The translations under genes and the position numbers were made by a program. From Pseudoflavitalea sp. G-6-1-2 (GTDB taxonomy: Bacteria > Bacteroidota > Bacteroidia > Chitinophagales > Chitinophagaceae), in assembly GCF_012927185.1 (NCBI RefSeq), contig NZ_JABBGB010000002.1:1488001-1552000 (forward strand): a stretch of DNA of 64,000 nt, read 5' to 3'. Shown here in pieces: positions 54,444-61,863 of this stretch (the stretch's first letter is position 1; every line of letters begins with the position of its first letter). The notes beneath the pieces are model-generated. The model did no database searches. It saw only the letters and a list, made by a program, of their open reading frames with translations, and had not been told where the DNA came from.

Positions 54444-54767
54444 CTAATTAATGAAATTCAGATTTTTGTCTGCAAAAGCTCCGATCACCGGCAATTCTTT
54501 CTGAGCGCCATTCACTGCATTGATGATTCCGAAGATCCAAAGGATCAATACCAGCAGATTCACCAATCCTAAAAAGCCCAGCGCCGGCATGATCATGGTA
54601 ACTATCATCAGCGCAATGCCAAGAACAATTCCGAGAATCATTACACCGAGCGATTGTTTCAGGTGAAAACGAACGGCCGGATCTTTTTCTTTATTGTATT
54701 GAAGCAATGCAATGATCCATCCGATGATTGTGATGTAGGCTACGATTGATTGTGTTTTCTTGTCCAT
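54444..54767 (-). CDS. DUF4870-like small membrane protein
   Basis: 107 residues with three predicted helices (about 8-23, 42-66, 68-86). YITIIGWIIALLQYNKEKD and RFHLKQSLGVMI match the DUF4870 family of small membrane proteins of unknown function. It is the first gene of the long minus-strand run; the 279 bp upstream, shared with the divergent DUF4303-like gene, should hold the promoter, though no consensus box was found for this direction. Confidence 0.82.
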   Translation of the reverse strand: MDKKTQSIVAYITIIGWIIALLQYNKEKDPAVRFHLKQSLGVMILGIVLGIALMIVTMIMPALGFLGLVNLLVLILWIFGIINAVNGAQKELPVIGAFADKNLNFIN

Positions 54768-54870
54768 GTCTTTTTGTTTATGTAAGAGTAAATAATGAGG
54801 GCGGGGTCGTCTGCTGAAATCTATTGGGGTGTTGGAATGCTCATATTACATAATTATCTTGTGCGTAAAC

Positions 54871-54886
54871 TACCCGTAACCGGGTA
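54871..54886. promoter_or_regulatory. Small hairpin TACCCG-TAAC-CGGGTA in the divergent promoter region
   Basis: Perfect 6-bp inverted repeat with a 4-nt loop between the two divergent genes. It is too short, and lacks a T-run, to be a terminator; it may be an operator half-site pair. Chance occurrence is quite possible. Confidence 0.2.
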
Positions 54887-54937
54887 TCACAAAATTGTAA
54901 CAGCGCGGAGGCGATTCCAAATTTCCGGAGACACAAA

Positions 54938-54981
54938 GCGTCTACAACCGTTGAAACAGAGCGTCTACAATGTGTCTACAA
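54938..54981. repeat. Three direct repeats of G(C/T)GTCTACAA
   Basis: GCGTCTACAA at 54938 and 54961, and GTGTCTACAA at 54972; steps of 23 and 11 bp. A related inverted copy, TTTGTAGTC, overlaps the -7-like box at 55011-55019. The set lies in the divergent promoter region between the immunity-like run and the DUF4303-like gene, so it is a candidate regulator-binding site. Confidence 0.5.
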
Positions 54982-55006
54982 GCATAAACTGAGATTCAAA
55001 AAAATC

Positions 55007-55014
55007 TAAGTTTG
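55007..55014 (+). promoter_or_regulatory. Possible -7 box TAAGTTTG
   Basis: Matches TAnnTTTG exactly and lies 32 bp before the ATG at 55047. No TTTG is present about 19 bp upstream; a bound activator at the direct repeats could compensate. Confidence 0.4.
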
Positions 55015-55046
55015 TAGTCGCCATTGTTACAATCAAAACCTGAAAA

Positions 55047-55571
55047 ATGGAATCAGTAGCTATTTTATCAGCGGCCATAGAAACCGCTACACGCAAGGCC
55101 TTTGCAGAATTGGCAGACCGCTGTGGCGGGGAGCAGCTGTATGCATTTGCGCTGTACAGCGATGAAGATGCTATCACACTTTGTCCGTCTGCCAACACAC
55201 TGGAGCACCTCGAAGCAGGGGGCGACAAAGACGATTGGGCCTATTACCAGTTCGAACCCGCTGAATGGAAGTATGAGATGGAGGGAGCAGAAAAGGAGTT
55301 CAATCAGATCAGTGCGCAGCTCCGCCATGCTGCACAAAAAACGGTCGGTACAGAAAAGCGGAGCCGCCAACTCAGGGAGCTGGCTGTTTCGGTGCTGGCC
55401 AAACTGAAAGAGGAAGGATTTTTCAACTCACTGGCAAAAAGGGAGGTCTTTCTCACCTGGTCTGTAAGTGATTCGGATATGGACCCTGAAATTATTGAAC
55501 CGATCATCCGGCTGCTGAACGGCCCGTTCTATGCGCAGCAATATATCGATTGGATGAAAACCTGGGACTAG
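55047..55571 (+). CDS. DUF4303-like protein
   Basis: 174 residues, cytoplasmic. YAFALYSDEDAITLCPSANT and the pattern of a strand-rich N-terminus with a helical C-terminus match DUF4303, a family of unknown function often near SUKH-type genes. The C-terminal VFLTWSVSDSDMD is also typical. It is 30 bp before the TPR-HTH gene and probably in one operon with it. Not part of the minus-strand run, but divergent from it. Confidence 0.75.
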   Translation: MESVAILSAAIETATRKAFAELADRCGGEQLYAFALYSDEDAITLCPSANTLEHLEAGGDKDDWAYYQFEPAEWKYEMEGAEKEFNQISAQLRHAAQKTVGTEKRSRQLRELAVSVLAKLKEEGFFNSLAKREVFLTWSVSDSDMDPEIIEPIIRLLNGPFYAQQYIDWMKTWD

Positions 55572-55601
55572 CCACATACATACCATTAATCGTATCGATA
55601 C

Positions 55602-57563
55602 ATGAAGATATTCTCCATCCTTATTGTTTTTACAACGCTGCTGCTGACTTCACCTGAACAGGCCGGCGCTCAGAACCGGTATACCGATAGTTTGTACAGC
55701 CTGCTCAAACAGGGGAAAATAAGTGATGAAGAGAAAGTGCGCATCCAAAGCCACCTCTCTGATATAGTTCGGTTTTACGATACAAAAGAAGCGCTTCAAC
55801 TCACTGAAGCTGCCGTGGCGCTGGCCAATAAACTGAAGGATCCCATCAGCCAGACCTATGCATACGAAAGCAGGTCGGCAGTTTATCTGCGCATGCAGGA
55901 ATCGGAAAAAGCTCATCGCGATACAGACAGCTGCCTGATGTTTGCAGAAAAAAGCAAAGACCCCATCGCCTTATCCTGGGCCTGGTACAGAAAAGGGCGG
56001 GAGCTCGATTATGAAAATGCGTCAAAGGAGGCAGTCAGTGCACAGCTCAAAGCATTGAATTATATTAAAGGAAGAGGTCAGTGGAAAGAAGAAGCGTCGA
56101 TCTACTACGCACTCTTCGGCATTTTTGCCGGCTGGGAAGATATCGTCAATTCGGGTAAGTATGCACATCTTGCGCTGGACGCAGCCATCAAAAGCGGCAA
56201 CCCCAACAATATCTGTGAATCGTGGCAGGCAGTGGCCACGGCGGCCCATGATCATTTCGAGAAGGGCGGAGAAAAGGATCGGCAACTGCTCGATTCCAGT
56301 CTGAATGCATATCGCCAATCCATCAATACATTCCTGCAAAATGAGCAGTACATGAATATGTTTCAGCTCATCACTATTCCCTGCATCAATATGGCGGATG
56401 CATACAGCAGGCATTTCCCACCGTCGAAAACCACTTCAGATTCTTTGCGGCATTATGCAACACTCGCATTCAACTATGCCACCAAAGGCAAAGACAAAAG
56501 ATTGCAGGCAGCCTCCTTTGGATTAATGAATGAAGACGCCAAAAGAAACGGAGATTACGAACTGGCAGAAACCTATCTGATGCAGGCTTTGACCTTATTC
56601 GATATTCCCAACGAAGCCGCTGTCGATTACGATATCCGTTCCAATGTCTATCACGATCTCGCAGAACTGGCGGAACGCAAAAAGGATTATGCCAAAGCAT
56701 TGCAATTTCAGAAGCTGTTCATAGAAGACTATAAAAAAGTATTCGATGCAGAACAGAACAACACAGCCAAAAAACTGGAAGCACAATATCAGGCGAAAGA
56801 ACAGGAGCAGGAGATCAAGTTCCTGAAAGAGAAAGAAAGCCTGCACCGGATGCAAAAATATCTTTATGCCGGGATCGGACTTGCATTGCTGACGGTGCTG
56901 ATATTTATGTTCCGCTCCTATCATTTCAAGATACGCTACTCCATGCAGCGCGAAGAGCTGCTGAAAAAAGATAAAGAAGAAGCAGACCTCCTCGCTCAAC
57001 TCAAAATCGAAGAGAACCTTGCATTGGAAGCGGAGAAACGCAATGCGGAACTGCATGCACAATTGCAGGAAGAACAACTGAAACTCAAGGCTGAAGAAAC
57101 CGCCCGCCTTCAAACCGAACAGCAGGTGATACTGGCACAAAAGGAAATTCTGCAGAAGGAAGTGATCGCAGGAAGATTGCACGTAGAGCAAAAAAACAAG
57201 ATCCTGAAAGGCGTTAAGGAACATCTGAGCCAGCACAAAAACCCGTTACATAGGGATTCGGAATTGAGCAAACTGCTGAAGCAGGAAAAACATATCGATA
57301 ACGAATTCGAAGAAGTAGCAGCAGATCTTACGGAAACACATCCTGCTTTTTACAAAACTCTGAGGGAGAAATCGGACAATAAACTTACAGACCTCGACCT
57401 GAAATATTGCTCCTACATTCTGCTGAAACGCAATAATTCGGACATAGCGCGATTACTTAGCGTGGAACCCAAAAGCGTACGCATGACCAAATACAGATTG
57501 AAGCAAAAACTAGGACTGGGAAAAGAAGAAGACCTGGATCTGTTCATCAGCAGTCTTGTCTGA
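55602..57563 (+). CDS. Membrane-anchored TPR protein with C-terminal HTH
   Basis: 653 residues. A signal sequence (1-24, ending QAGAQ) is followed by a periplasmic TPR domain (about 40-385), a transmembrane helix near residue 420 (YLYAGIGLALLTVLIFMF), a long coiled coil (about 440-545, rich in Glu, Leu and Lys) and a helix-turn-helix (LKRNNSDIARLLSVEPKSVRMTKYRLKQ). This is a known Bacteroidota layout for one-component regulators that sense outside and bind DNA inside. Its targets are unknown. Confidence 0.88.
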   Translation: MKIFSILIVFTTLLLTSPEQAGAQNRYTDSLYSLLKQGKISDEEKVRIQSHLSDIVRFYDTKEALQLTEAAVALANKLKDPISQTYAYESRSAVYLRMQESEKAHRDTDSCLMFAEKSKDPIALSWAWYRKGRELDYENASKEAVSAQLKALNYIKGRGQWKEEASIYYALFGIFAGWEDIVNSGKYAHLALDAAIKSGNPNNICESWQAVATAAHDHFEKGGEKDRQLLDSSLNAYRQSINTFLQNEQYMNMFQLITIPCINMADAYSRHFPPSKTTSDSLRHYATLAFNYATKGKDKRLQAASFGLMNEDAKRNGDYELAETYLMQALTLFDIPNEAAVDYDIRSNVYHDLAELAERKKDYAKALQFQKLFIEDYKKVFDAEQNNTAKKLEAQYQAKEQEQEIKFLKEKESLHRMQKYLYAGIGLALLTVLIFMFRSYHFKIRYSMQREELLKKDKEEADLLAQLKIEENLALEAEKRNAELHAQLQEEQLKLKAEETARLQTEQQVILAQKEILQKEVIAGRLHVEQKNKILKGVKEHLSQHKNPLHRDSELSKLLKQEKHIDNEFEEVAADLTETHPAFYKTLREKSDNKLTDLDLKYCSYILLKRNNSDIARLLSVEPKSVRMTKYRLKQKLGLGKEEDLDLFISSLV

Positions 57564-57594
57564 GAACAAACTCAAGTCTTGTCCTTAAAAAATA

Positions 57595-58398
57595 TTACCA
57601 GCCTTTTACAGCGCCACCTTTGAAAACCTTTGCTGCGGCTTGCGCTACAGCTTCGGACTGATAGGCTTTTACGAAATTCTTTACTTTCTCTTCGTCTTTG
57701 TTATCCTGCCTGGCAGCGATCACATTTACGTAAGGAGATTCTTTTTCTTCTTTCAGCAATCCGGTTTCTGCATCGAGACCGGCCTGAGCTGCGAAGTTAT
57801 TGTTGATGATGGCCAGCACCACTTCTTTATCGTCGAGTACCCGCGGCAGCTGAGGCGCTTCGATCTCCAGGATCTTCAGGTTCTTCGGATTTTCAACGAT
57901 GTCCGTTACTTTGGGAAGAAGCCCTACTCCATCTTTCAGTTTCAGCAATCCGTTTTTCTGCAACAGCAGCAATGAGCGTCCGCCATTGGTAGGATCATTG
58001 GGAATAGCAATGGTATTGCCGTCTGCGAGTTCGCTGATATTTTTGATCTTTCTCGAATAAGCTACAATCGGATACACGAATGTATTGCCTACCACCGCCA
58101 GTTTGTATCCGCGCTGTTTCGATTGTGCTTCGAGATAAGGCACATGCTGAAATGCATTCACATCGATATCACCCTGATTCAGCGCTTCGTTGGGAACTAC
58201 ATAATCGTTGAAGGCAACCAGCTCCACATCGAGGTTGTATTTTTCTTTTGCTTCTTTTTTTGCTGCCTCGGCAATCTCGCGCTCCGGTCCGGAAGTGATG
58301 CCAACTTTGATATGATTGGGGTCGCTTTTACTGGCGGCGCCTCCGCAGGATGCGAGTGACACCAATGCAGCCAGCGCTATAAATTGAAACGTTTTCAT
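57595..58398 (-). CDS. metQ: Methionine ABC transporter substrate-binding lipoprotein
   Basis: 267 residues, NlpA/MetQ family. Lipobox LASC with Cys18, then IKVGITSGPEREI, the first strand of the fold. Conserved segments include FNDYVVPNEALNQGDIDVNAFQH, IAIPNDPTNGGRSL and NNFAAQAGL. It captures methionine and hands it to MetI/MetN. Third gene of metN-metI-metQ, 17 bp after metI. The gene ends 31 bp from a convergent gene. Confidence 0.96.
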   Translation of the reverse strand: MKTFQFIALAALVSLASCGGAASKSDPNHIKVGITSGPEREIAEAAKKEAKEKYNLDVELVAFNDYVVPNEALNQGDIDVNAFQHVPYLEAQSKQRGYKLAVVGNTFVYPIVAYSRKIKNISELADGNTIAIPNDPTNGGRSLLLLQKNGLLKLKDGVGLLPKVTDIVENPKNLKILEIEAPQLPRVLDDKEVVLAIINNNFAAQAGLDAETGLLKEEKESPYVNVIAARQDNKDEEKVKNFVKAYQSEAVAQAAAKVFKGGAVKGW

Positions 58399-58415
58399 TG
58401 TTTGTTGTTTATGAT

Positions 58416-59069
58416 TTATCTGTGATTAAACTTTTTCGAGAGGCGGTCGCCTGCAAACTGAATGATGAACACCAACGCCACCAGCAATACCAATACCGAA
58501 TTCATGATAAAGTGGTCGTAGCCCACATATCCGTACTGATAACCGATCTGTCCTAATCCACCTGCTCCTACTGCACCGCCCATGGCTGAATATCCCACCA
58601 GCGTAATCAAGGTAATGGTGGCATTATTGATCAGCGAGGGCAATGCTTCTGGCAGCAACACTTTAGTTACGATCTGAAACGGACTTGCACCCATTGCTCT
58701 GGCAGTCTCAATTAAACCATGTGGTACTTCGAGCAAACTGTTCTCTACCAGCCTCGCTATGAACGGCGCAGCTCCGATGCTCAGCGGCACCAGTGCAGCC
58801 CAAACTCCAATGGAAGTGCCCACTATGGCGCGTGTGAATGGGATCATCCACACAATAAGGATGATGAAGGGAATAGACCGGAACACATTCACCATTGCCG
58901 ACATGGTCCGGTGATAAACTCCGTTTTCCAGCAGTTGTCCCTTTCTGGTTAAGAAGAGCAGGATGCCTGCAGGCAGTCCCAATACAAATCCGAAGAAGCC
59001 GGAAGTAAAAGTCATGAAAATGGTTTCCCATAATCCTTTCAGTAAAAGCGGGGCCGTTGTATCAAGCAT
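58416..59069 (-). CDS. metI: Methionine ABC transporter permease
   Basis: 217 residues with five to six predicted helices. The EAA loop GLIETARAMGASPFQIV followed by LPEALPSLINNATITLI is conserved, as is the C-terminal GYSAMGGAVGAGGLGQIG. It forms the inner-membrane channel with MetN. It overlaps the end of metN by 8 bp, consistent with translational coupling. Confidence 0.96.
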   Translation of the reverse strand: MLDTTAPLLLKGLWETIFMTFTSGFFGFVLGLPAGILLFLTRKGQLLENGVYHRTMSAMVNVFRSIPFIILIVWMIPFTRAIVGTSIGVWAALVPLSIGAAPFIARLVENSLLEVPHGLIETARAMGASPFQIVTKVLLPEALPSLINNATITLITLVGYSAMGGAVGAGGLGQIGYQYGYVGYDHFIMNSVLVLLVALVFIIQFAGDRLSKKFNHR

Positions 59070-60090
59070 ATCCTTTCAGTTCGTTTTTTATTTTACGCTG
59101 GTTGAAATACTCTACCGCTCTGTCGTTGGTTTCTTTGTTTCCTTTCAGATGCAACAGCAGTTTCCCGAAACTGGCTCTTCCGAGATATTCGATATCTGCT
59201 TTGATCAGTTTGTAAGGGATTTTGAATTTGTTGTACACCGTGTCGATCAACTCATCGAAGGCGATGTTCCCGGTAAGCTCCAGTTCTATGAGCGGGGTTA
59301 ATCCTTCTGCCTGTTCCTGTTTCATGTTTATATAAATTTCATGGGGTAATGTGATAGTACCTGTATTGATGAACCGGTTGATCACCGGATGATTTCTGTC
59401 TGTGAGCAATTGCTCCAAAGTGCCCTCTGCTACCAGCTTTCCGTGATCGATCACTGCTATCTGGTTACAGATCGATTTCACTACATCCATTTCGTGCGTA
59501 ATGAGCAGTATAGTCAGTTTCAATCTCCGGTTGATATCGCGCAGCAGTTCCAGAATGCTTTGCGTGGTAGCGGGATCCAGTGCACTCGTTGCTTCATCGC
59601 AGAGCAACAGATAAGGATCGTTCGCGAGTGCGCGGGCGATAGCCACTCTTTGTTTCTGTCCACCGGAAAGACTGCGTGGATATTCGTTTGCCTTTTCTTC
59701 CAATCCTACTATCTGCAACAGTTCCGTAACTTTTTCGCGGATGATATGTTGCGGCACATTATCCAGTTCGAGCGGCAATGCGATATTGCCATAGACCGTG
59801 CGCGATGAGAGCAGGTTGAAATGCTGAAAGATCATTCCGATCTTCTTTCGTTGCGCAGCCAGTTGCTTTGAAGGCAGCACCGTAAGATCGATCCCGTTTA
59901 CGATGATCTGTCCGGTATCTGGCTTTTCCAGCAGGTTCACGCATCGGATCAGCGTGCTCTTTCCCGCACCGGAACTTCCGATGATGCCTACGATATCGCC
60001 TTCTGAAATTTGGAGATTGATATTGTCCAGCGCCTTGAATGGCTGATCTTTCTGCCTGAACGTTTTCGATATATTCCTGATCTGAATCAT
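59062..60090 (-). CDS. metN: Methionine ABC transporter ATP-binding protein
   Basis: 342 residues. Walker A GSSGAGKST (about 38-46), Q-loop, signature LSGGQKQRVAIARAL, Walker B LLLCDEATSALD and a C-terminal NIL domain (about 265-342) that senses methionine. First gene of metN-metI-metQ. Its 5' region is cut short: an IS3 element starts 31 bp upstream of the ATG, and the pre-insertion neighbour was an attenuator-like terminator; see findings. Confidence 0.96.
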   Translation of the reverse strand: MIQIRNISKTFRQKDQPFKALDNINLQISEGDIVGIIGSSGAGKSTLIRCVNLLEKPDTGQIIVNGIDLTVLPSKQLAAQRKKIGMIFQHFNLLSSRTVYGNIALPLELDNVPQHIIREKVTELLQIVGLEEKANEYPRSLSGGQKQRVAIARALANDPYLLLCDEATSALDPATTQSILELLRDINRRLKLTILLITHEMDVVKSICNQIAVIDHGKLVAEGTLEQLLTDRNHPVINRFINTGTITLPHEIYINMKQEQAEGLTPLIELELTGNIAFDELIDTVYNKFKIPYKLIKADIEYLGRASFGKLLLHLKGNKETNDRAVEYFNQRKIKNELKGYA

Positions 60091-60118
60091 GGATGGATGC
60101 CGTTAACTATTGATAAAC

Positions 60119-60121
60119 CTG
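60119..60121. repeat. Left target-site duplication CTG of the IS3 element
   Basis: CTG at 60119-60121 is repeated at 61475-61477 just outside the other inverted repeat. A 3-bp duplication is normal for the IS3 family. Confidence 0.8.
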
Positions 60122-60146
60122 TGTCTTGTCCTAAAAAAAGTTGACT
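60122..60146. repeat. IS3 element left inverted repeat
   Basis: 25 bp starting TGTCTTGTCC and ending GTTGACT. It matches the right repeat at 23 of 25 positions by eye. Confidence 0.88.
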
Positions 60147-60184
60147 GATTATAAAAATCGAAGCTATATAAGCACTTGGGCAAA

Positions 60185-61063
60185 TTAAAGCTCAGGTGCT
60201 TTTTTCTTCCAGCTTCTGGATTTGATTTTTCTTTGCTGATGCATTTGATTGGGAGTTAGCATTTCACAACTCATGTGAGGCCTTTTTTCGTTATACAAAT
60301 AAATAGCCTGACGCACCTGTAAGTTTACTTGTTCAATATCTTCAAAGCTTTCATCCAACCCAAATTCGTCTTTCAATATTCCATTAACCCGCTCAGCCAG
60401 AGCGTTATCATAGGGGCTACCATCTTCAGTCATGCTAATCAATATTTTACTTGATTTCAGCTGGTTCACATAGGCAGTACTGCAGTATTGCAAACCACGG
60501 TCTGAATGATGGATCAACTTCCCTTTGTATTGTCTACTCCTGACTGCATCCTGCAAGGCTTTTACGGTATGTCCTGAAGAGAGGTCCTTACTTACATTGT
60601 AACCCACTATCTTTCGGGAATAAGCGTCAGTGAGTAAATGCAAATAGCAATAACCAGCACCTACACTCAGATAAGTTATATCAGCGGCCCAGACCTGTTC
60701 AGGACGTTTTATTTCCAAGCCTTTTAACAGGTTGGGATGCTTACGCATCCAGTGTCGGGAGTCTGTTGTTTTTACATACCGCTTTTTTCGACTGACTAAC
60801 AAGCCTGTGCTGCGCAATAACGAAAAAAGTTTGTCACGACCTAAACCTAATTGTTCTTTCTGCAATTCAGGCTTTAGGATCTTATACAATTTCCTGGTTC
60901 CCAAACGGGGCATTTGTGCACGGATAGCCAATACCTTACTTTTTACTACCGATTCATGACAGGCTTTTAAATGCCTGTTACGAATCGACTTGTAATAAGC
61001 CTGTTTGCTATAGCCTAGTTGCCGGCAAACTGCCGTAAGATTTATTTCTTTTTCTGCTGCCAA
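60185..61063 (-). CDS. IS3 family transposase OrfB (DDE integrase core)
   Basis: 292 residues in the -1 frame relative to orfA; the frame opens with a TTG, so production through frameshifting is more likely than an independent start. HTH_21-like N-terminal region, then the rve core with the catalytic triad Asp in VWAADITYLS, Asp in IHHSDRGLQY and Glu in LAERVNGILKDEFG. Complete, without internal stops. Confidence 0.94.
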   Translation of the reverse strand: MAAEKEINLTAVCRQLGYSKQAYYKSIRNRHLKACHESVVKSKVLAIRAQMPRLGTRKLYKILKPELQKEQLGLGRDKLFSLLRSTGLLVSRKKRYVKTTDSRHWMRKHPNLLKGLEIKRPEQVWAADITYLSVGAGYCYLHLLTDAYSRKIVGYNVSKDLSSGHTVKALQDAVRSRQYKGKLIHHSDRGLQYCSTAYVNQLKSSKILISMTEDGSPYDNALAERVNGILKDEFGLDESFEDIEQVNLQVRQAIYLYNEKRPHMSCEMLTPNQMHQQRKIKSRSWKKKAPEL

Positions 61064-61434
61064 CTCCTGGACAACTCGGCCTCGATTTTTTTTATGACAT
61101 CTGTTTCCAACTCCCGATTAGTTATTTCGATCAGCTTATCATAAACCTTTAACTTCAGCTCTGCTGCTTCCAGTTGCTTTTCCAATTCCTTGATTCGTTG
61201 TTTTTGAGGATCTTTCATGGGACGACCAATACTTGAAGGTGACTCATAGGCAAATTTACCATACTTCCGACACCAATCAAGAACCCGACTTTTTCCCTTA
61301 ATCCCGTACTTAACCTGGAGTGCGTCCTTACTCACGCCCCCGCGCTCAAACTCACGCACTACTTGCCTTTTAAAACTTTCGCTGTACCGTGCTACGGGGA
61401 CACTTACTTTCAATTTAACTCGTACCTGTTTCAT
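61042..61434 (-). CDS. IS3 family transposase OrfA (HTH)
   Basis: 130 residues from the ATG at 61434 (MKQVRVKLKV); an upstream TTG lies in the inverted repeat. The helix-turn-helix RYSESFKRQVVREFERGGVSKDALQVKYG binds the ends, and a leucine-zipper-like RIKELEKQLEAAELKLKVYDKL follows. It overlaps orfB by 22 bp; the run GAAAAAG near the end of orfA is a likely -1 frameshift site making the OrfAB fusion transposase. Confidence 0.92.
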   Translation of the reverse strand: MKQVRVKLKVSVPVARYSESFKRQVVREFERGGVSKDALQVKYGIKGKSRVLDWCRKYGKFAYESPSSIGRPMKDPQKQRIKELEKQLEAAELKLKVYDKLIEITNRELETDVIKKIEAELSRSWQQKKK

Positions 61435-61449
61435 TATTGAACAATTTAT

Positions 61450-61474
61450 AGTCAACTTTTTTCAGGACGAGACA
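61450..61474. repeat. IS3 element right inverted repeat
   Basis: 25 bp; read on the minus strand it begins TGTCTCGTCCTG. The CTG duplication follows at 61475-61477, directly next to the T-run of the attenuator-like terminator. Confidence 0.88.
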
Positions 61475-61478
61475 CTGT

Positions 61479-61509
61479 AAAAAAAATCCCCGGTAGAATG
61501 TACCGGGGA
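61479..61509 (-). terminator. Strong terminator after the 37-codon ORF, likely attenuator of metNIQ
   Basis: Perfect 9-bp inverted repeat TCCCCGGTA / TACCGGGGA (61487-61509) with 5-nt loop, followed by eight T on the minus strand. It starts 27 bp after the small ORF stop. A short segment in the ORF (ACCGG in the Lys-Thr-Gly codons) can pair with its 5' arm, a possible antiterminator. In the uninterrupted sequence it would sit 30-40 bp upstream of metN. Confidence 0.88.
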
Positions 61510-61535
61510 CGAGTTCAATATTGTTGATATAACTG

Positions 61536-61649
61536 TCATTTACCCAATACACCGGTTTTGTTTGTCCAGCAGCAATACATCATCATCTTCATCTTCGGAG
61601 AAGAAGTGACTGCATTGCAGTTACGGGTAATATTGAAGTTAGTGCTCAT
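61536..61649 (-). CDS. 37-residue Met/Cys-rich leader peptide (probable metNIQ attenuator)
   Basis: ATG at 61649, TGA at 61536, preceded by the A-rich run AAAAAGAA typical of Bacteroidota starts. Residues 20-27 read MKMMMYCC: four Met and two Cys codons in eight, right where a ribosome would stall under Met/Cys shortage. A consensus promoter lies upstream and a strong terminator downstream. Without the IS3 element, the next gene would be metN. No similarity to a functional protein is seen. The leader-peptide reading is inference from position and composition; a free-standing small peptide cannot be excluded. Confidence 0.75.
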   Translation of the reverse strand: MSTNFNITRNCNAVTSSPKMKMMMYCCWTNKTGVLGK

Positions 61650-61671
61650 TTCTTTTTCTAAAAGTCCACCG

Positions 61672-61702
61672 CAAAAGTAGGGTAATAAATGAACCAGCCA
61701 AA
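61672..61702 (-). promoter_or_regulatory. Consensus Bacteroidota promoter of the leader ORF
   Basis: On the minus strand TTTG (61702-61699) and TACTTTTG (61679-61672) are separated by 19 bp, an exact match to TTTG-N19-TAnnTTTG. Transcription would begin about 15 nt before the ATG at 61649. Confidence 0.75.
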
Positions 61703-61863
61703 ATCAGAATGTCAGAGAATTGTTAACATTTATGCATACCAGCCTCAGTTTCAGCCTGGAGAGCCGTTCAAAAACATGCCACTAAACCGTCAAAACCGGA
61801 AAGAATTGCCCTGAAATTTAGTCTGGATGGTGGTTTTGGCGTTTCTTTGCACAAAACAGATCA

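Larger units (their letters stand above)
60122..61474 (-). mobile_element. IS3-family insertion sequence, 1,353 bp
   Basis: Both ends carry 25-bp inverted repeats (60122-60146 and 61450-61474) starting TGTCT and ending AAAAAAGTTGACT, with two mismatches. Between them lie orfA and orfB in overlapping frames. Direct CTG repeats flank the element. All parts look intact, so it should be able to move. It is inserted between the metNIQ operon and its presumed leader. Confidence 0.92.

Noticed and set aside
57546-57590. Repeated GTCTTGTC between the convergent TPR-HTH and metQ genes
   Set aside because: Only two short copies, no hairpin and no T-run; likely chance.
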